This document shows, one piece after another, positions 36,812-48,102 of a DNA stretch of 64,000 nt (position 1 is the first letter of the stretch; every line of letters begins with the position of its first letter). Position numbers and translations under genes: made by a program. This stretch comes from Laburnicola sp. R22_1 (Eukaryota > Ascomycota > Dothideomycetes > Pleosporales > Didymosphaeriaceae), in contig JACONQ010000021.1 of the NCBI GenBank assembly GCA_014281115.1, positions 682,001 through 746,000 on the forward strand, given 5' to 3'. The notes under the pieces were generated by a model. That model was given only the letters and a program-made list of their open reading frames with translations, was not told the DNA's origin and ran no database searches.

Positions 36812-37554
36812 AGTGGGTCGTAACTCCAGCGCAAGGACACGGATCGTACCTAGGTAATTTTCGTTGTCCAATTTCTTTCGAAGAAACCCGTTCCTTATTT
36901 GCACGCACTCCGGCACACAGAGAGAGATATGTTTAAACCTCCTAGTCGATTTCTAGACAAAGACATAGTATAGCAATCGTGCCCTTTTTACACCCTCTGC
37001 TCAAAGCGTCCAACCCAACACCGGCCCATTGCTTTAATGATTACCGCTTTTCGAGAACGCATATGTCTTTGGATAAAATTCTTTCAAAAACACCAGCCAG
37101 CCGCAGTCCACCGGGTATCAAGTGAGATTTTTCAGGAAAGAGAGCATGCGAATTTTCCTGGTGCCTTTTTAATCCCAACGCACAAACACGCCCATTTCGC
37201 TGTCTGCGTACTGTTTTAGACAAGCCGTACTTGTTCTTGAATATCATTTAAGCAAGGTACGCGTTCGCCCCCTCCAGCAGAGAGACACATACCATTTTGC
37301 CGTACGTGCTTGTTCCACGACAAACATCGTTACCCGTCCGCCTTGTTTTAGTGTCCGCACACCACAGCGCAAGGTGTCGCGAGGTAAGAAGGATAATTAG
37401 GAAAAACTCGCATTTTATATACCCGCCACTCGCTTGAGATATGTTAAGGTCTCCACCCACATGATAGCTTCTCAAACTGTTTCCTATTGTTTCCGCAAAG
37501 CTCGACCACCCACATGTCCGCTTTTTGGGTACTTTTGCTTCTGCACCCCTCACC

Positions 37555-37830
37555 CACCCACCCAACCCATGTATACACTTTGCGATTGTTTTCGTCTCTT
37601 CCCCCCGGGGGACTCGCCCTGAGAATTCTGGTGTAAGAAGCGTAACCACTCGCCCAACCCATGTGCACACTTTGCGATTGTTTCGTCTCCCCCGACCCAT
37701 GTGCAGAGTTTCCTTAGGTTTTTTGTGTAAGAAGCTTAACCACCCACCCAACCCATAGGTACAGCTCGCAGTTATTTTCCCTTCCTTCCCCCATCAGGGG
37801 AATGCTTCGCGATTTTCGTCTTCCCAACCC
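37555..37830. repeat. diverged pyrimidine-rich minisatellite
   Basis: Imperfect units of about 90 bp contain ccacccacccaacccatg, then cactttgcgattgttt, then cgtctc, and end gtgtaagaagcgtaaccac. At least three partial units can be aligned by eye. On the minus strand this yields repeated peptides, but composition and setting argue against coding. Confidence 0.7.
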
Positions 37831-38364
37831 TCACCCACCCAACCCCATCCAACCATCATCTCGAACTTTTAGTCTCCCCCTCTCCCACCCATGGCCATCT
37901 CTGGCAGGGTTTTTTATTTTCTTCCCACAAGGGTTGTTTGACGAAGCTCGACCGGACAGGCAGACAGACAGACAGAGCTCCATGTTGCAACCATCGTACA
38001 CTTTAGAGCACATCTGGAGATGAGAAGTGTGTGTGTGTGTGAAGAGAAAAGTACAAAGAGGAGGATCGCGAGAACTTTATATATCTATTTTCTCACCAAT
38101 GTAGCTAGTATCTACAACCCAAGGTCGCAAGCTTGTACGTGTGTGTGTAAGCGGGTTTAGTCATACACGAAAAGACAAAGGCAGAGAGCTACCTTTAGGA
38201 GAGCATAACTCTGGTGATGGTGGTACTCACCACAACAAATCGATCCGTAAACTCCGACACCTCGACAATCACACCCACATAACATCATACACAGAATGCA
38301 TTAAAAAATCCCATAGCATGGTATCACATCAACAACAAAAACCAAACGCACTCTTTCTTCCCGC

Positions 38365-40079
38365 TCACAACTCCACCTGCTCCTCATCCTTAACCACACC
38401 TTCACCCACATCATCCTTCGCCTGAACCAACACAGCTTCTCCATCCGCGCTCGGCGCCGCAGCCACAACGCCCACCTGACCCAACATGAACCTCCCCAGG
38501 TACAACACCGCATCCAAAATCTCATGTCCAGTCGGCACGATATTCTCCTTTGGGAGCAAAAATCCGTAGCTCCCCGTATCTCGCAATTTGATCTGAAACG
38601 AGTGCTTGACCCTCAGCTCGTGGTAGAACCAATCCAGGGCACTACCGCCGCTAGCTTCGATGCGCGGGAAAACGACTCCATCTTTCTTGCGGGAGGGGTC
38701 CGTGGCCATGGCCACGTTGCCTTCGCATGCCGGAGCGACCTTGTATGAGTGGCCCTTTCGACCTGTTCGGATAGCCTTGGCCAACCCGAGGGCTAGTTCC
38801 TCTAAATCCTCGACAGTGGGCGGTTGTGCTTCGCACGTGTACGAGAACGGATAAAGGACTTGCTGCGAGTAGCTGTGTAAGTCGATGTAGGACACAAAAT
38901 CGACATTGTGCTGGGTCTCGTTCTTGGCCCAGTCGGCAAAACGCTGGGCCTCGACGCCGCCAAACGGCGTGTCTCCAGGAAAAGACTCGCTGCACGGGTT
39001 CGTGGCCTTGGAATTGCCGTCCCATTGGAAGCCGTAGCTGCGGTCGAGGTCGACGCCGCGGCAGAAGCGGAGGCTGGTCGGCTGGCGGTTTTTCCTCCAT
39101 AGGCGGTCAGATTCCCACGAGTAGACGTATCCGTCTGGGTTGAGGGTGGGCACGAAGACGAAGTCGAACTGCTCAAGTAGTCTAGTGATTTCGCGGTCCT
39201 TGCCGTAGGAGTTGATCAGGGTCCAAGCGACATAGTTGACTGTGCTGGTGGAGATCCATTCACGTGCGTGTGCTCCCCCTACGATAAGGACCGTCTTCCG
39301 TGCAGACAGGGGCTTTTCACTGTTGGTGGGGTGGACGCCAACACGAAGAGCAGGAATATCGCGGCCCTCATAGCTAACTCCCACGTTGATCCGCGTGACA
39401 TGGGTGGTAAACATGGAGGCCATGAGGTTCATCCAGGGACTAATGACGGACAGTGGTTGGTAGTCTTGAAAGAATGGGTGGCCCTTTCCTGAATGGGGAG
39501 AGGGCTTGAGATGCGGTGAATACGAGCCCGCAGTGTCATGCGACTGGGTAGCAGAAGGTGAGGGGTATGAGGAGAAGATGGCCTGGGCCAGATCGAGGTC
39601 CTGCATGAGTGGGACATGGGCGTTTTGAAGTGAGGGTGGAAGAAGGCCGAGCAGCGAAGGGAGCTTGGGATGTCAACAAGCAGCGATGGAGTAGAACATG
39701 GCCGACCTACCACATCCTTGGCTATCCGGATATCGACCCAGTCTGAATTGAACTCCCACACATCGAGAAACAGTATGTCGGCGGCTTCGGCGAGCGCGGA
39801 GGCCTCGTCGGCGGTGGCGATGGTGAAGCGTAGCACGATGTCCTCGCCGTATCGCGCAACCAGGTCGCGGTTGGGCGCGTCTCTGGCGGCTCCCGTGGCG
39901 CTGCCTACGCTCTTCTGCTGCTCCGGGAGCGTCCATATCTTGCTAACAATGGCGTCTGAGAGCTTCCGCCATGGCGACGGCGTGTGGCTGCCTGGGCCAT
40001 GCGGGGCGGCGGTGACGAGCGACGGGCAGAGCAGGCAGAGCAGGCAGAGGGTCAGGATGGCGAATGCCGGCTGCCGCAT
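38365..40079 (-). CDS. ECM14: secreted M14-family pseudo-carboxypeptidase, ECM14-like
   Basis: The predicted protein has 555 residues from exons complement(38365..39663, 39711..40079), with a 47-bp intron. A signal peptide ([20 protein letters not shown], residues 1-24) leads a propeptide and then an M14 zinc carboxypeptidase fold. Zinc ligands are present: H255 and E258 in GGAHAREW, and H386 in IDLHSYSQ. The Glu essential for catalysis in this family is replaced by Lys (K482 in [16 protein letters not shown]), as is characteristic of ECM14, which binds zinc but is inactive. Yeast ECM14 is linked to cell-wall organisation. Length is close to the family's usual size. The C-terminal 30 residues are acidic and low in complexity. 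It is divergent from the Sec7 gene. Confidence 0.9.
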
Positions 40080-40553
40080 GGCGGGCGAGCAATAAGAATG
40101 CACAAGAGACGGGAGACGGGGTCGTGGGTCAGAGCGACGGTGCGCCCGCGGGGGAGGTCTGAGGTGGGCTGGTGGTGTGCATCTGCCATCTGCCATCCTG
40201 CATCTTGCACCGCCGCACCCGGCCGCGTGGAACAGCAGCGCCGTAGATGCTAGATGGTGCCCTGCTGTCGACAGCGTCCACGCACATAGACTTTAATTGC
40301 CTCGACTGCGGCTGTCCGCTGTACCCACGCAGCACCGCCCAGGCCCCCGCTGATTGATCGCAGGATCCCAGAGCAACCCAGCGGCCCATCGGCAGGAGGC
40401 AGCTCAGCCCTACCCACCTACTCCTCACTGTCCTCAGCACTGTACCGCGCGCCCATCCGGCCCCATCCTGCCCTCACCTCACCCCCGAGCGTGCCATGTC
40501 CAGCGCTGTACGACGCACGCCTGCGTAGATGAGCTGCTAGCACCGCGAGCGCA
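40080..40553. promoter_or_regulatory. divergent promoter region, ECM14 / Sec7 gene
   Basis: 474 bp of GC-rich sequence between two opposite start codons. No specific motif is assigned. Confidence 0.55.
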
Positions 40554-43500
40554 ATGCCTCTGCGGCCCCTCCTCCGGCCTGCCCCCGGCGACAAGGACCT
40601 GCAACGGCGCAGCACCCTCGACCCGGCCGGCCTCTTCAAGCGCGGCGACAAGTCCCGTCTGAACAAGTCGGCCGAGCACCTCGCCGTCGACCGCGACCGC
40701 AATGCCACCTCCGAGGACGGCCTGCGCCCGGCCAGCCACGGCGGCGACGGCCAGGGCGAGTGGGCGGTGAACGCGGTGAACACGGTCAAGGACACTCACG
40801 AGAACCGCCCGCCCACGCCGCCCGTGCAGGAGCACACACCCTTGACGCGCCGCTTCAGTCTGATGCGCTTCCGCCACGCCTCCGACTCGCAACTGTCCAT
40901 GAGGGCAAAGGAGCAGGCCGCCCAGGATGCCCCGCCCGTGCCCGTGGTGCCTGCGAACGCGGCAGGAAGTAAGCCCCCTCTCTCCCCTCTCAAGCTGTGC
41001 GTGCGGCCGGCACTGACCTGTATCCCTCCAGCTCCGGCCATAATCACCACCGCGCCCACCATGCCCGTGCAGGACGAGAGCGGAGAGCAGGCGCCCAAGA
41101 AGAGGGGCCGGCTGCAGCAGTTCAGCTTGCGCAGACGCTCGTTCGATCCGGGGTCCGGGGAGCGCCCCGGCCTCCTGCGCAAGTCCATGGAGAGGACGAG
41201 CAGCTTTGGCTTCACCAAGAGTCGGGACGACCTGATCGGGGACTCGGCCCGCACGTCGACCAGCCAGCGGCCGGAAACCCTGACCGAGTCCGCCCACGAA
41301 GACGCGGAAGGCACCTCCTCGTTGTCCCTGCCTGTGCCCCGCGCCTCCGACTCGTCTCGCTCCGACGCCAGCTCTGGCGGCCATGTCTCGTTTGACCACC
41401 CGGTCGCCAACCCTCGCGACACGCGGAAGCTCAATTCTGGCCGATTCGGCTTGGGCCGCCGGAAGCAGCGCGCATCTTTATTCCCCCTTCCTATGAAGAT
41501 CACCCCTCCCGAGTTCCCCGATACCGCGCCGGCGACACCGCGCATGTCAACGAGCGCCATCAGCAGCGGCTCGGCCCACCACTCCCCCGGCGCCGAAAGC
41601 CCCCCGTTGACTGCCATTCACCACGCCCGTCCGCACCATCTAGAGAACGGAACTAGGGCGTCTCCGATTCCGTCACCGTCGCAAGTGGCCCTGACCGCTG
41701 CCAGTATGAATCTAGCCTCACCCGCCCCAGGTCCCCTCCTCCGTAATGATTCTACCAATTCCGTCCACTCGGAACGATCCTCTCCGAACGCCGTCAGGCC
41801 CAAACGACTTGCCCTGCGAGGCCGTTCGTCCACGATGGGTTCTCTCGGCGGCTTGTCCGATGAAGATCCGCCTCCTACGCCGCCGTATGCCACGAGCGGG
41901 AGGAACTCGACGTCGACGGCAGGGAGAAGCAGCATTAGCAATCTGTTTGGACTTGGTTCACGATTCCGTCAGAATTCTGAGCCGTATTCGCCGCGCCATG
42001 GTTCTCCGGCTTACGGTGCTGCAGGGACTCCGGGCCTCTTATCGCATCAAAACTCCATGAACATCAGCCGAGAAGCATTGGTCATGCCAGAGAAAGAAGA
42101 GGGCGAAACACCGGGCCACTACTTGGAACGCATAGAAGAAAACAACTTCGGGAAGAGTGCCATCGCCAGCTATCTGACAAAAACGGACGACCCCTTCCTG
42201 CTTGCGGTACTGCGGAGTTATATGCGAAAGTTTGCATTCTTCGGAGATCCTATAGACATGGCTATCCGGAAACTTCTCATGCAAGTCGAGTTGCCCAAGG
42301 AAACCCAACAAATCGATCGTGTTCTTCAGGGATTCTCTGACCGGTATCACGAGTGCAATCCCGGCATATATATCAACCCAGGTCTGTGCAATATTCTCCA
42401 TATCAACGCTTTATTACTAACTATCCCCAGATAAGGCCTACTTTATCTCGTTTTCTATTGTCATCTTACACACGGACTTCTTCAACAAGAACAACAAACG
42501 AAAGATGCAAAGAGCCGACTACATAAAAAATTCGTCCTGTGAGGGGGTGTCCGAGGACGCACTGGGATGCATCTACGACAATATTGTGTATACTCCGTTC
42601 ATTCACATCGAGGACGAAGTCGATCTGAGAAGCGTCTCTGCAAAGCGAAGTAAAAGAACGGCGGTTCTAAAGGGGCCCATGGCCGATCCAGCGAAGAAAG
42701 CCGTCCGCGAACCTATCGATCCATATACCCTTATCATTGAAGGCAAACTGGACGTTTTGCGGCCCAATATAAAAGAAGTCATGAATCTGGACGATCCATA
42801 TAATTACCTTGGGACCGCGCCTACACTCGATACGAAAACTCTTTGGCGATCTTTTTCAAGATTTGGAATTATCCAGATCGTGTCGTCTCGATCCAGACCC
42901 GAAGCTTTCATGTCGCAGAACAGCCAGGACAACCCACAGCAGAGTTCCGTTGGTATAGTCGAAATGCCTGTCACCAAAGTTGGAGTGTTGTGGAGAAAAG
43001 ATACGAAACGAAAGAAGGCCAGATCTCCGTGGCAGGAGTGGGGTGCCATCTTAACCCGTTCAGGGCTGTCACTTTTTCGGAATTCTAGCTGGGCGAAGAA
43101 CTTGATGCAGCAGCATGAACAACATCAGAAACATGGAGACACGAGCCCGGTTCACTTTCAACCACCATTGCAAGAGTTCAAGCAAGATCACATGATTCCG
43201 ATGGATGGTGCAGTGGCACTTGTGGACAACACGTACAAGAAGCACAAGAACTCGTTTGTCATGTTTTCTAGGGTTGGAGAAGAAACCTTTCTCGCCGATA
43301 GCGACAAGGACTTGAACGATTGGCTCGCCATGCTCAACTTTACCGCCGCTCACGAAACGCTGGGGATCAGGCCGCGTGGGTTGCAAGGAGACTTATACGA
43401 GGGCCAAAGAACTCGGGCGATCCGCCGCGGCGAATCATCAGCATCAACGAGGACACTCACCTCTCCTACAGGGGAAGTCACGCATCTCAGCGGAGCCATT

Positions 43501-44994
43501 GACAAGGAATATCAGCGGCAGATGAGGCAAGCTCGTAGGGAGATGATGCAAGTACGCATCTCAGAATCGGAAGAAAGGCTCTCTCAATCTATCAAACAGC
43601 TAGAAGCTCGCCTAAGAGACGCGCGGCATCTTCAGATTCTAGCGCCTATTCAACCAAAAACCCGAGATCTCGTCATCCATGCGGCGGGCCGATTAGCGGC
43701 CAAGTTAAAGTGGGCCCGCATCGAGATATGGCGCATGAAGTGCCATCGAGATATCTTGGCCCAAGTTCTCGATGATGAGAAGCATACATATTCCGACGCC
43801 CAGAAACCAAACGAGCATGCTACGCCAATACCTCAGCTATCTGCTCAGCAGTCCTCGCGAGCAGCGAGAGTGGGCAGCTTGGCGCGTCTGAGCTCGAAAG
43901 CAAGCTTGCTCACAAACACAAGCAAGCCGCCTCTTTCGCCAGCCTCCGCGCGACCCGGCACGAAATCCTCGCGAGATGCAGATTTTGGCGGCGAGGATGA
44001 GTTCAAAACACCCCCAGAAACATCTCATTCTAGTCTAAATGCCGCACCGACTCCTTTCACTCTTCCTGCTATATCCTTGAGCCCTCATATCTCGGCACAC
44101 AGACCCTCGCTGGCAAGTTCAATGGCTCAGTCCCCTAAACTTGCGCCTTGTGAGCACCGACAGTCCGTGTCTACTTTTGACGATGTGGCAGTCAGCTCCG
44201 ATGGTGCATCTGATGCTGGGTCACGATACACAACGCCGCCCCGTACTTTTGAACGCGAGAGAGTAGAACCGAGAACACCAGAAATACCTTCTTTGGATGG
44301 ACTGCGCTTGGACAATGGATCTGAATCGGAGGCTGAACAACCACTTGCTGCCTTGACAGGATCACCAGAATCGCGATCAAAGGTTCGAAGAAGTCTGCAT
44401 CGTACGTTGCGCGACTCCCACGGCAGCTCTTCCCATCGGCGTGGCCACAAATCAAGAGACTCGGCGTCGACAATCATGAGCGATGATACAGAGGGCGAAG
44501 GTCTAGCACGCGGCAAGGGAAGCTTTACTGTGCATGGCAAAAAGGCATCCGTCATTCAATTCGGCCCGGATTGGCACAACACTTCTGCGGAGGAGAGGCT
44601 GAAGATCCGAAAGCAAGCCCAAGAGAGTATGCCAGAGGCCGGCTCGGCCGACGAGAACGATGGCAGCGTTGCTAGCGATGGGACTGCAATGCTGCCGACA
44701 TCACTTGCAAGAAATGGCAATGACGACATGACCCTACGGCCTTCATCTCCCGAGGTCCACAAGCAGCGCCACGTCTCTTCTCAGACAATCACACCCGCAA
44801 CTTATAAGAAGTCTATCAGCAACGACACAGATTCGGATTCAGCATCGCAGATGAGCGAGATCATTGAAGAGTCACGAAAGAGTTCGCCAACGGAGCGCCA
44901 GGATCGGGCGCCACATGCATCTGGCGGGGAGGAAGATCCAAGTGCGGAGCGGGTCAAGTTGACTGGACCGAAGCCTCAGGTTGTGGAGGCTTAG
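40554..44994 (+). CDS. Sec7-PH Arf guanine nucleotide exchange factor
   Basis: The predicted protein has about 1442 residues from exons 40554..40968, 41032..42381 and 42431..44994. The 49-bp second intron has a TACTAAC branch site. The N-terminal 480 residues are Ser/Pro-rich and disordered. The Sec7 domain (about 485-665) includes FGKSAIASYLTKTDDPFLLA, the catalytic glutamate-finger region VELPKETQQIDRVLQGFS and FSIVILHTDFFNKNNKRKMQ (read across the intron). A PH domain follows (about 768-900, VTKVGVLWRKDTKRKKARSP to WLAMLNFTAA), then a coiled segment (RQARREMMQVRISESEERLS) and a long disordered tail. This order is that of fungal Syt1/Yel1-type and animal EFA6-type Arf GEFs, which activate Arf GTPases at the plasma membrane and Golgi. 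I cannot decide between Syt1 and Yel1. The first intron is 63 bp and contains no in-frame stop, so its retention would only add 21 residues. Confidence 0.88.
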
Positions 44995-45762
44995 CGTTCG
45001 ATTTCTTCTTCTTTGTCTGCATTACTGGATTTCGAAAAGTTTTCCGTGTCATTCTGACCGATCTCCTCGAGCCCCCTCTTTCACATTCTTTTGGACATAT
45101 ACGCATCTCCTTCCTTGGCACAACTAGCACGGCGTCGGGTTTGGGGACTTCATCTCTTTGGGACTCTGCACGATATGAATCTCGCTTTCTGTTTCTTCTC
45201 CCTTTCAAGCTCATACCCGATTGTGTGGGATGCTGTATATGTATAGATTTGGATCCTGGTGCGCGGAGTCTCTTCCTTTTTTTTTCTTTTTTTTTCCGTG
45301 GGGAACTGTTTTTCGATGGGCAGAGCGAGGTCAGGATGGTGTTTGTGGCTGTGGGAAGTGACGAGCATGAGGAGTTGGATGCAACCTTGGAATGATCTTC
45401 AAAGCATGGCGTGGCATTGGTAGGCATGGGCTGTGTAGCTGGAATGGCGATTATACCTTTTGATGTTAGGATGGAAGGAGCGCAAATATAGAGTGCTTCT
45501 GTCTTGTGCGTGCGTACCTTGTGTAATTTGGTTGAAGGGTGGAGCACTGGAGGGCTCAACGTGCCTCGGAGCCTTGTTAACTCCGTGTTAAAACCAGGCG
45601 CTAACACTCCCACACTTTGGTCCTGCCGAGGTACATTGCATCTCTAACAGCATACGCTAAAGTGAAATAATAGACTTCACAACTCGCTCGACTACCTACA
45701 ACCCTTCTTCCTACTACCTAACAAGCTCCCCAACCCCGGACCGACCCAAAACACCACTCACC
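44995..45762. other. intergenic region between the Sec7 and SDR genes
   Basis: It holds the 3' untranslated region of the Sec7 gene and the promoter of the SDR gene. Two T runs interrupted by a single C lie near 45278-45297. A minus-strand frame through this region is treated as spurious. Confidence 0.55.
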
Positions 45763-46817
45763 ATGGCATCCACGGACGACCTCCGCGTCTCCTCCCTCTT
45801 CTCCTTCACCAAGCACATCGTGCTCATCACAGGCGGTGCATCTGGTCTCGGCGAAATGGCGGCGCAAGCTTTTGTGCAGAATGGGGCGCGGGTCATCATT
45901 GCGAGTCGGAAGGAGGCCGAGTTGAAGAAGACGTGTGAGCGGTTGAATGCGCTGGGGCCGGGGAGGTGCGAGTTCGTGGTGGCGGATTTGAAGGATAGGG
46001 AGGGGTGTGTGGCGTGTTGTGAGGAGGTGAAGAGGAGGGTGGGATGGTTGAGTGTGCTTGTTAGTATGTGTGGGAGGTTCTTTCTTGGGTGGAGGGCGGA
46101 TTGGCCTGTGTGGTGTTCTTGAGCTCATGATTTGGCCTTTCTGGGCGTGTGTTAGAAACTTAGTTTCAAGGCTGACATGAAGACAGATAACACGGGCGCC
46201 ACATGGGGCGGCGATTACTACGATTTCCCCGAGAGTGGATGGGACAAACTCATGGCGCTGAACGTCAAGAGTATCTTCTATATGACGGTAGGATTAGAAG
46301 AGTTATTGCTCAAAGGCGCAACGGCGGACAACCCGTCGCGCGTCATCAACGTAGCCAGCGTGGCCGGCATCCAAACCGGCGATGTAACCGTCGATTCAGG
46401 AGGCGGTCTCGCCCAGCCCGGCCACGGCACGTTCTCTTGTACGCCTCCCCTCCCTCCCCTCTCCTCGAACTCCGACTAACACCGCCGCCCCCCACAGACG
46501 GCCCCTCCAAAGCCGCCTGCATCCATCTCACCAAAATAACCGCCTCGAAACTCGCACCCAAACACATCATGGTCAACGTCATCTGTCCTGGTGTCTTCCC
46601 CTCGCGCATGACAGCATTTGGCCTCGCGAAGTTTGGCGATAAGCTCGTGCAGGGCCAGCCTACGGGCAGGGTTGGGAGACCCAGCGATTTCGGGGGCGTG
46701 TGTTTGTTTTTGAGTAGTAGGGCGAGTGCGCATATGACGGGGAATGTGCTCGAGGTTGATGGGGGGCAGACTTTGGCCGGGGGAAGAGGCAGGGAGGAGA
46801 AAGAGAGTAAAATGTAG
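45763..46817 (+). CDS. short-chain dehydrogenase/reductase with possible peroxisomal signal
   Basis: The predicted protein has 290 residues from exons 45763..46063, 46187..46438 and 46498..46817. It is a classical SDR with a Rossmann fold: cofactor motif TGGASGLG (about residues 25-32), the NNTG-type motif (VLVNNTGATWG, read across the first intron), catalytic Ser region INVASVAG, and the active-site YGPSK. The basic residue of ASRKEAE after the second strand suggests NADP(H). The C-terminus ends SKM, a permitted variant of the peroxisomal targeting signal 1, so peroxisomal location is possible (inference). The substrate is unknown. The branch site gactaac precedes the third exon. The gene lies just upstream of a broken flavin monooxygenase on the same strand, which could indicate a former small metabolic cluster. 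Confidence 0.88.
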
Positions 46818-47086
46818 ATGGTGGAGTTTGGTTTTGCGTGTGCTATGTTTGTAGAATAGTCTAGAGGTGGTGTTTGTGAATGTACCTGTGTATTATGTGC
46901 TGGCACTTTCCTTGTCTACGTAGGTGGTTGCAGTCGATGGCGGATCGGGAAGCTACGCCGCAAGTATGCGTACAGCTTCGTCACGTAGCGAGTGATACGC
47001 CACTTTCAACTGTCGCGCCTCCTTAAGGTATTCACGCAGCGAAAACGAAACAAACAGATACTAGAATCGCACATTAACTCTCCCTT

Positions 47087-48102
47087 CCCTCTACTCTCAT
47101 CGGCGCCGGCCCCGCAGGCCTCCTCACAGCGCGCAAGCTCCTCCAAAGCGCCCACTTCAGCGTCACCATTTTCGAGAAAACTGGCCATGTCGGCGGATCG
47201 TGGGCCCGAATGGTATCATCAATCCAGACATGCGTACTAACCAGTCTAAATTCACCATGAGTTTCTCGGACTTGTCATGGGAATCGCTAGGTACGAGTGG
47301 TCAGCCGACACCCATCTATCCGAAAGCCTGCCAAGGTCATCAGTATCTTGAAAAATATTATGAAAAGTTGGTTCCGGTGGAGGTAGCGCGATTTCACACA
47401 GAGGTGAAGAGTATAGATCGGGTATGGGACAGCAAAGCAGGAGGTGGACGGGTTCGCTGGGACTTGTTGTTTTGCACCTACACCGCAGACAGGACGACAG
47501 ATTCCTCGCATGCATTCTTGGATCATGTTGTAGCTGCGCCAGGCTTTTATAATGTTCCCAAACAGCCGCGTCTCGAGGTGCCATATACGAAAGTTCCCAT
47601 ACTCCACAGCACCCAATATCGAACACTGAGCGACGATGGTCTTGCGAACCTTTCCGTCCCTAGCAGCAAGCGTAGGGTTCTTGTAGTCGGTGGCTCTCAC
47701 TCTGGAGGCTATATTGCGGCCTTGATTGCACTCCAGTTGTCCGATGCGCGATATTCGCCGGGGTCATCCGAGTCGTCTCGAGACAAATGGGAGGACGTCG
47801 AGGTTGTACATGTTAGTTCGCACGAGATGTTCGCTCTCCCGACATTTGCACGAGATTGGGACGCGTTTGATGAGGATAAGTATCCCTGGTTTGAGACGAG
47901 TTGTCAGACAAAGGACGGTGGCCAGTGTAGAACAGTGCCGAATACCATCAAGAGTTTTGCGTTGAATAAGGCGGAGGACTATAATGAAAACCATAGGGAT
48001 TGCGAGACATGGGCGTATATGGGCGCTGCAGCACGCTCAGAGCGGTGGTCTATGACACTGGTTAGTATGACGGTGTTCGCTACGGTGTTTTTGTTACTTT
48101 AG
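47087..48102 (+). pseudogene. flavin-dependent monooxygenase, truncated and frameshifted
   Basis: The N-terminal FAD motif (LIGAGPAGLLTARKLLQSAH, then TIFEKTGHVGGSW) is read from about 47096, but a TAA stands just upstream in frame and no ATG precedes it, so the start is missing or lies in an unseen exon. The frame changes at the GGG run at 47202-47204. One more G would join it to the next part (GPNGIINPDMRTNQSKFTMS). That part continues through HVVAAPGFYNVPKQP and the second nucleotide-binding motif VLVVGGSHSGGYIAAL. The end (about 48000-48102) no longer resembles the family and is short by well over 100 residues. Relatives oxidise small molecules in secondary metabolism. This copy is probably inactive. 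Confidence 0.75.

Larger units (their letters stand above)
34878..38364. other. gene desert with dispersed motifs and a minisatellite
   Basis: There is no supported gene in about 3.5 kb. Two near-identical 31-bp words (35452-35482 and 36781-36811) and a pyrimidine-rich minisatellite (37555-37830) lie here. On the minus strand, TATATAAA words followed by CT-rich leaders recur at about 36350, 37418 and 38085, as in the modules at 31-32 kb. A minus-strand frame at 37248-37751 only translates the minisatellite. A 60-codon frame at 37831-38013 follows one of the TATA words but has low-complexity content. Confidence 0.5.

Noticed and set aside
37248..37751. Minus-strand frame of 167 codons with repeated peptide units
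   Set aside because: The repetition comes from the minisatellite. There is no start context, domain or splice evidence.
40479..41399. Minus-strand frame of 306 codons
   Set aside because: It is antisense to the GC-rich Ser/Pro coding region of the Sec7-PH gene. Long antisense frames are expected there.
44954..45613. Minus-strand frame of 219 codons
   Set aside because: It overlaps the end and 3' region of the Sec7 gene, is read through T runs that become Lys runs, and resembles no protein family.
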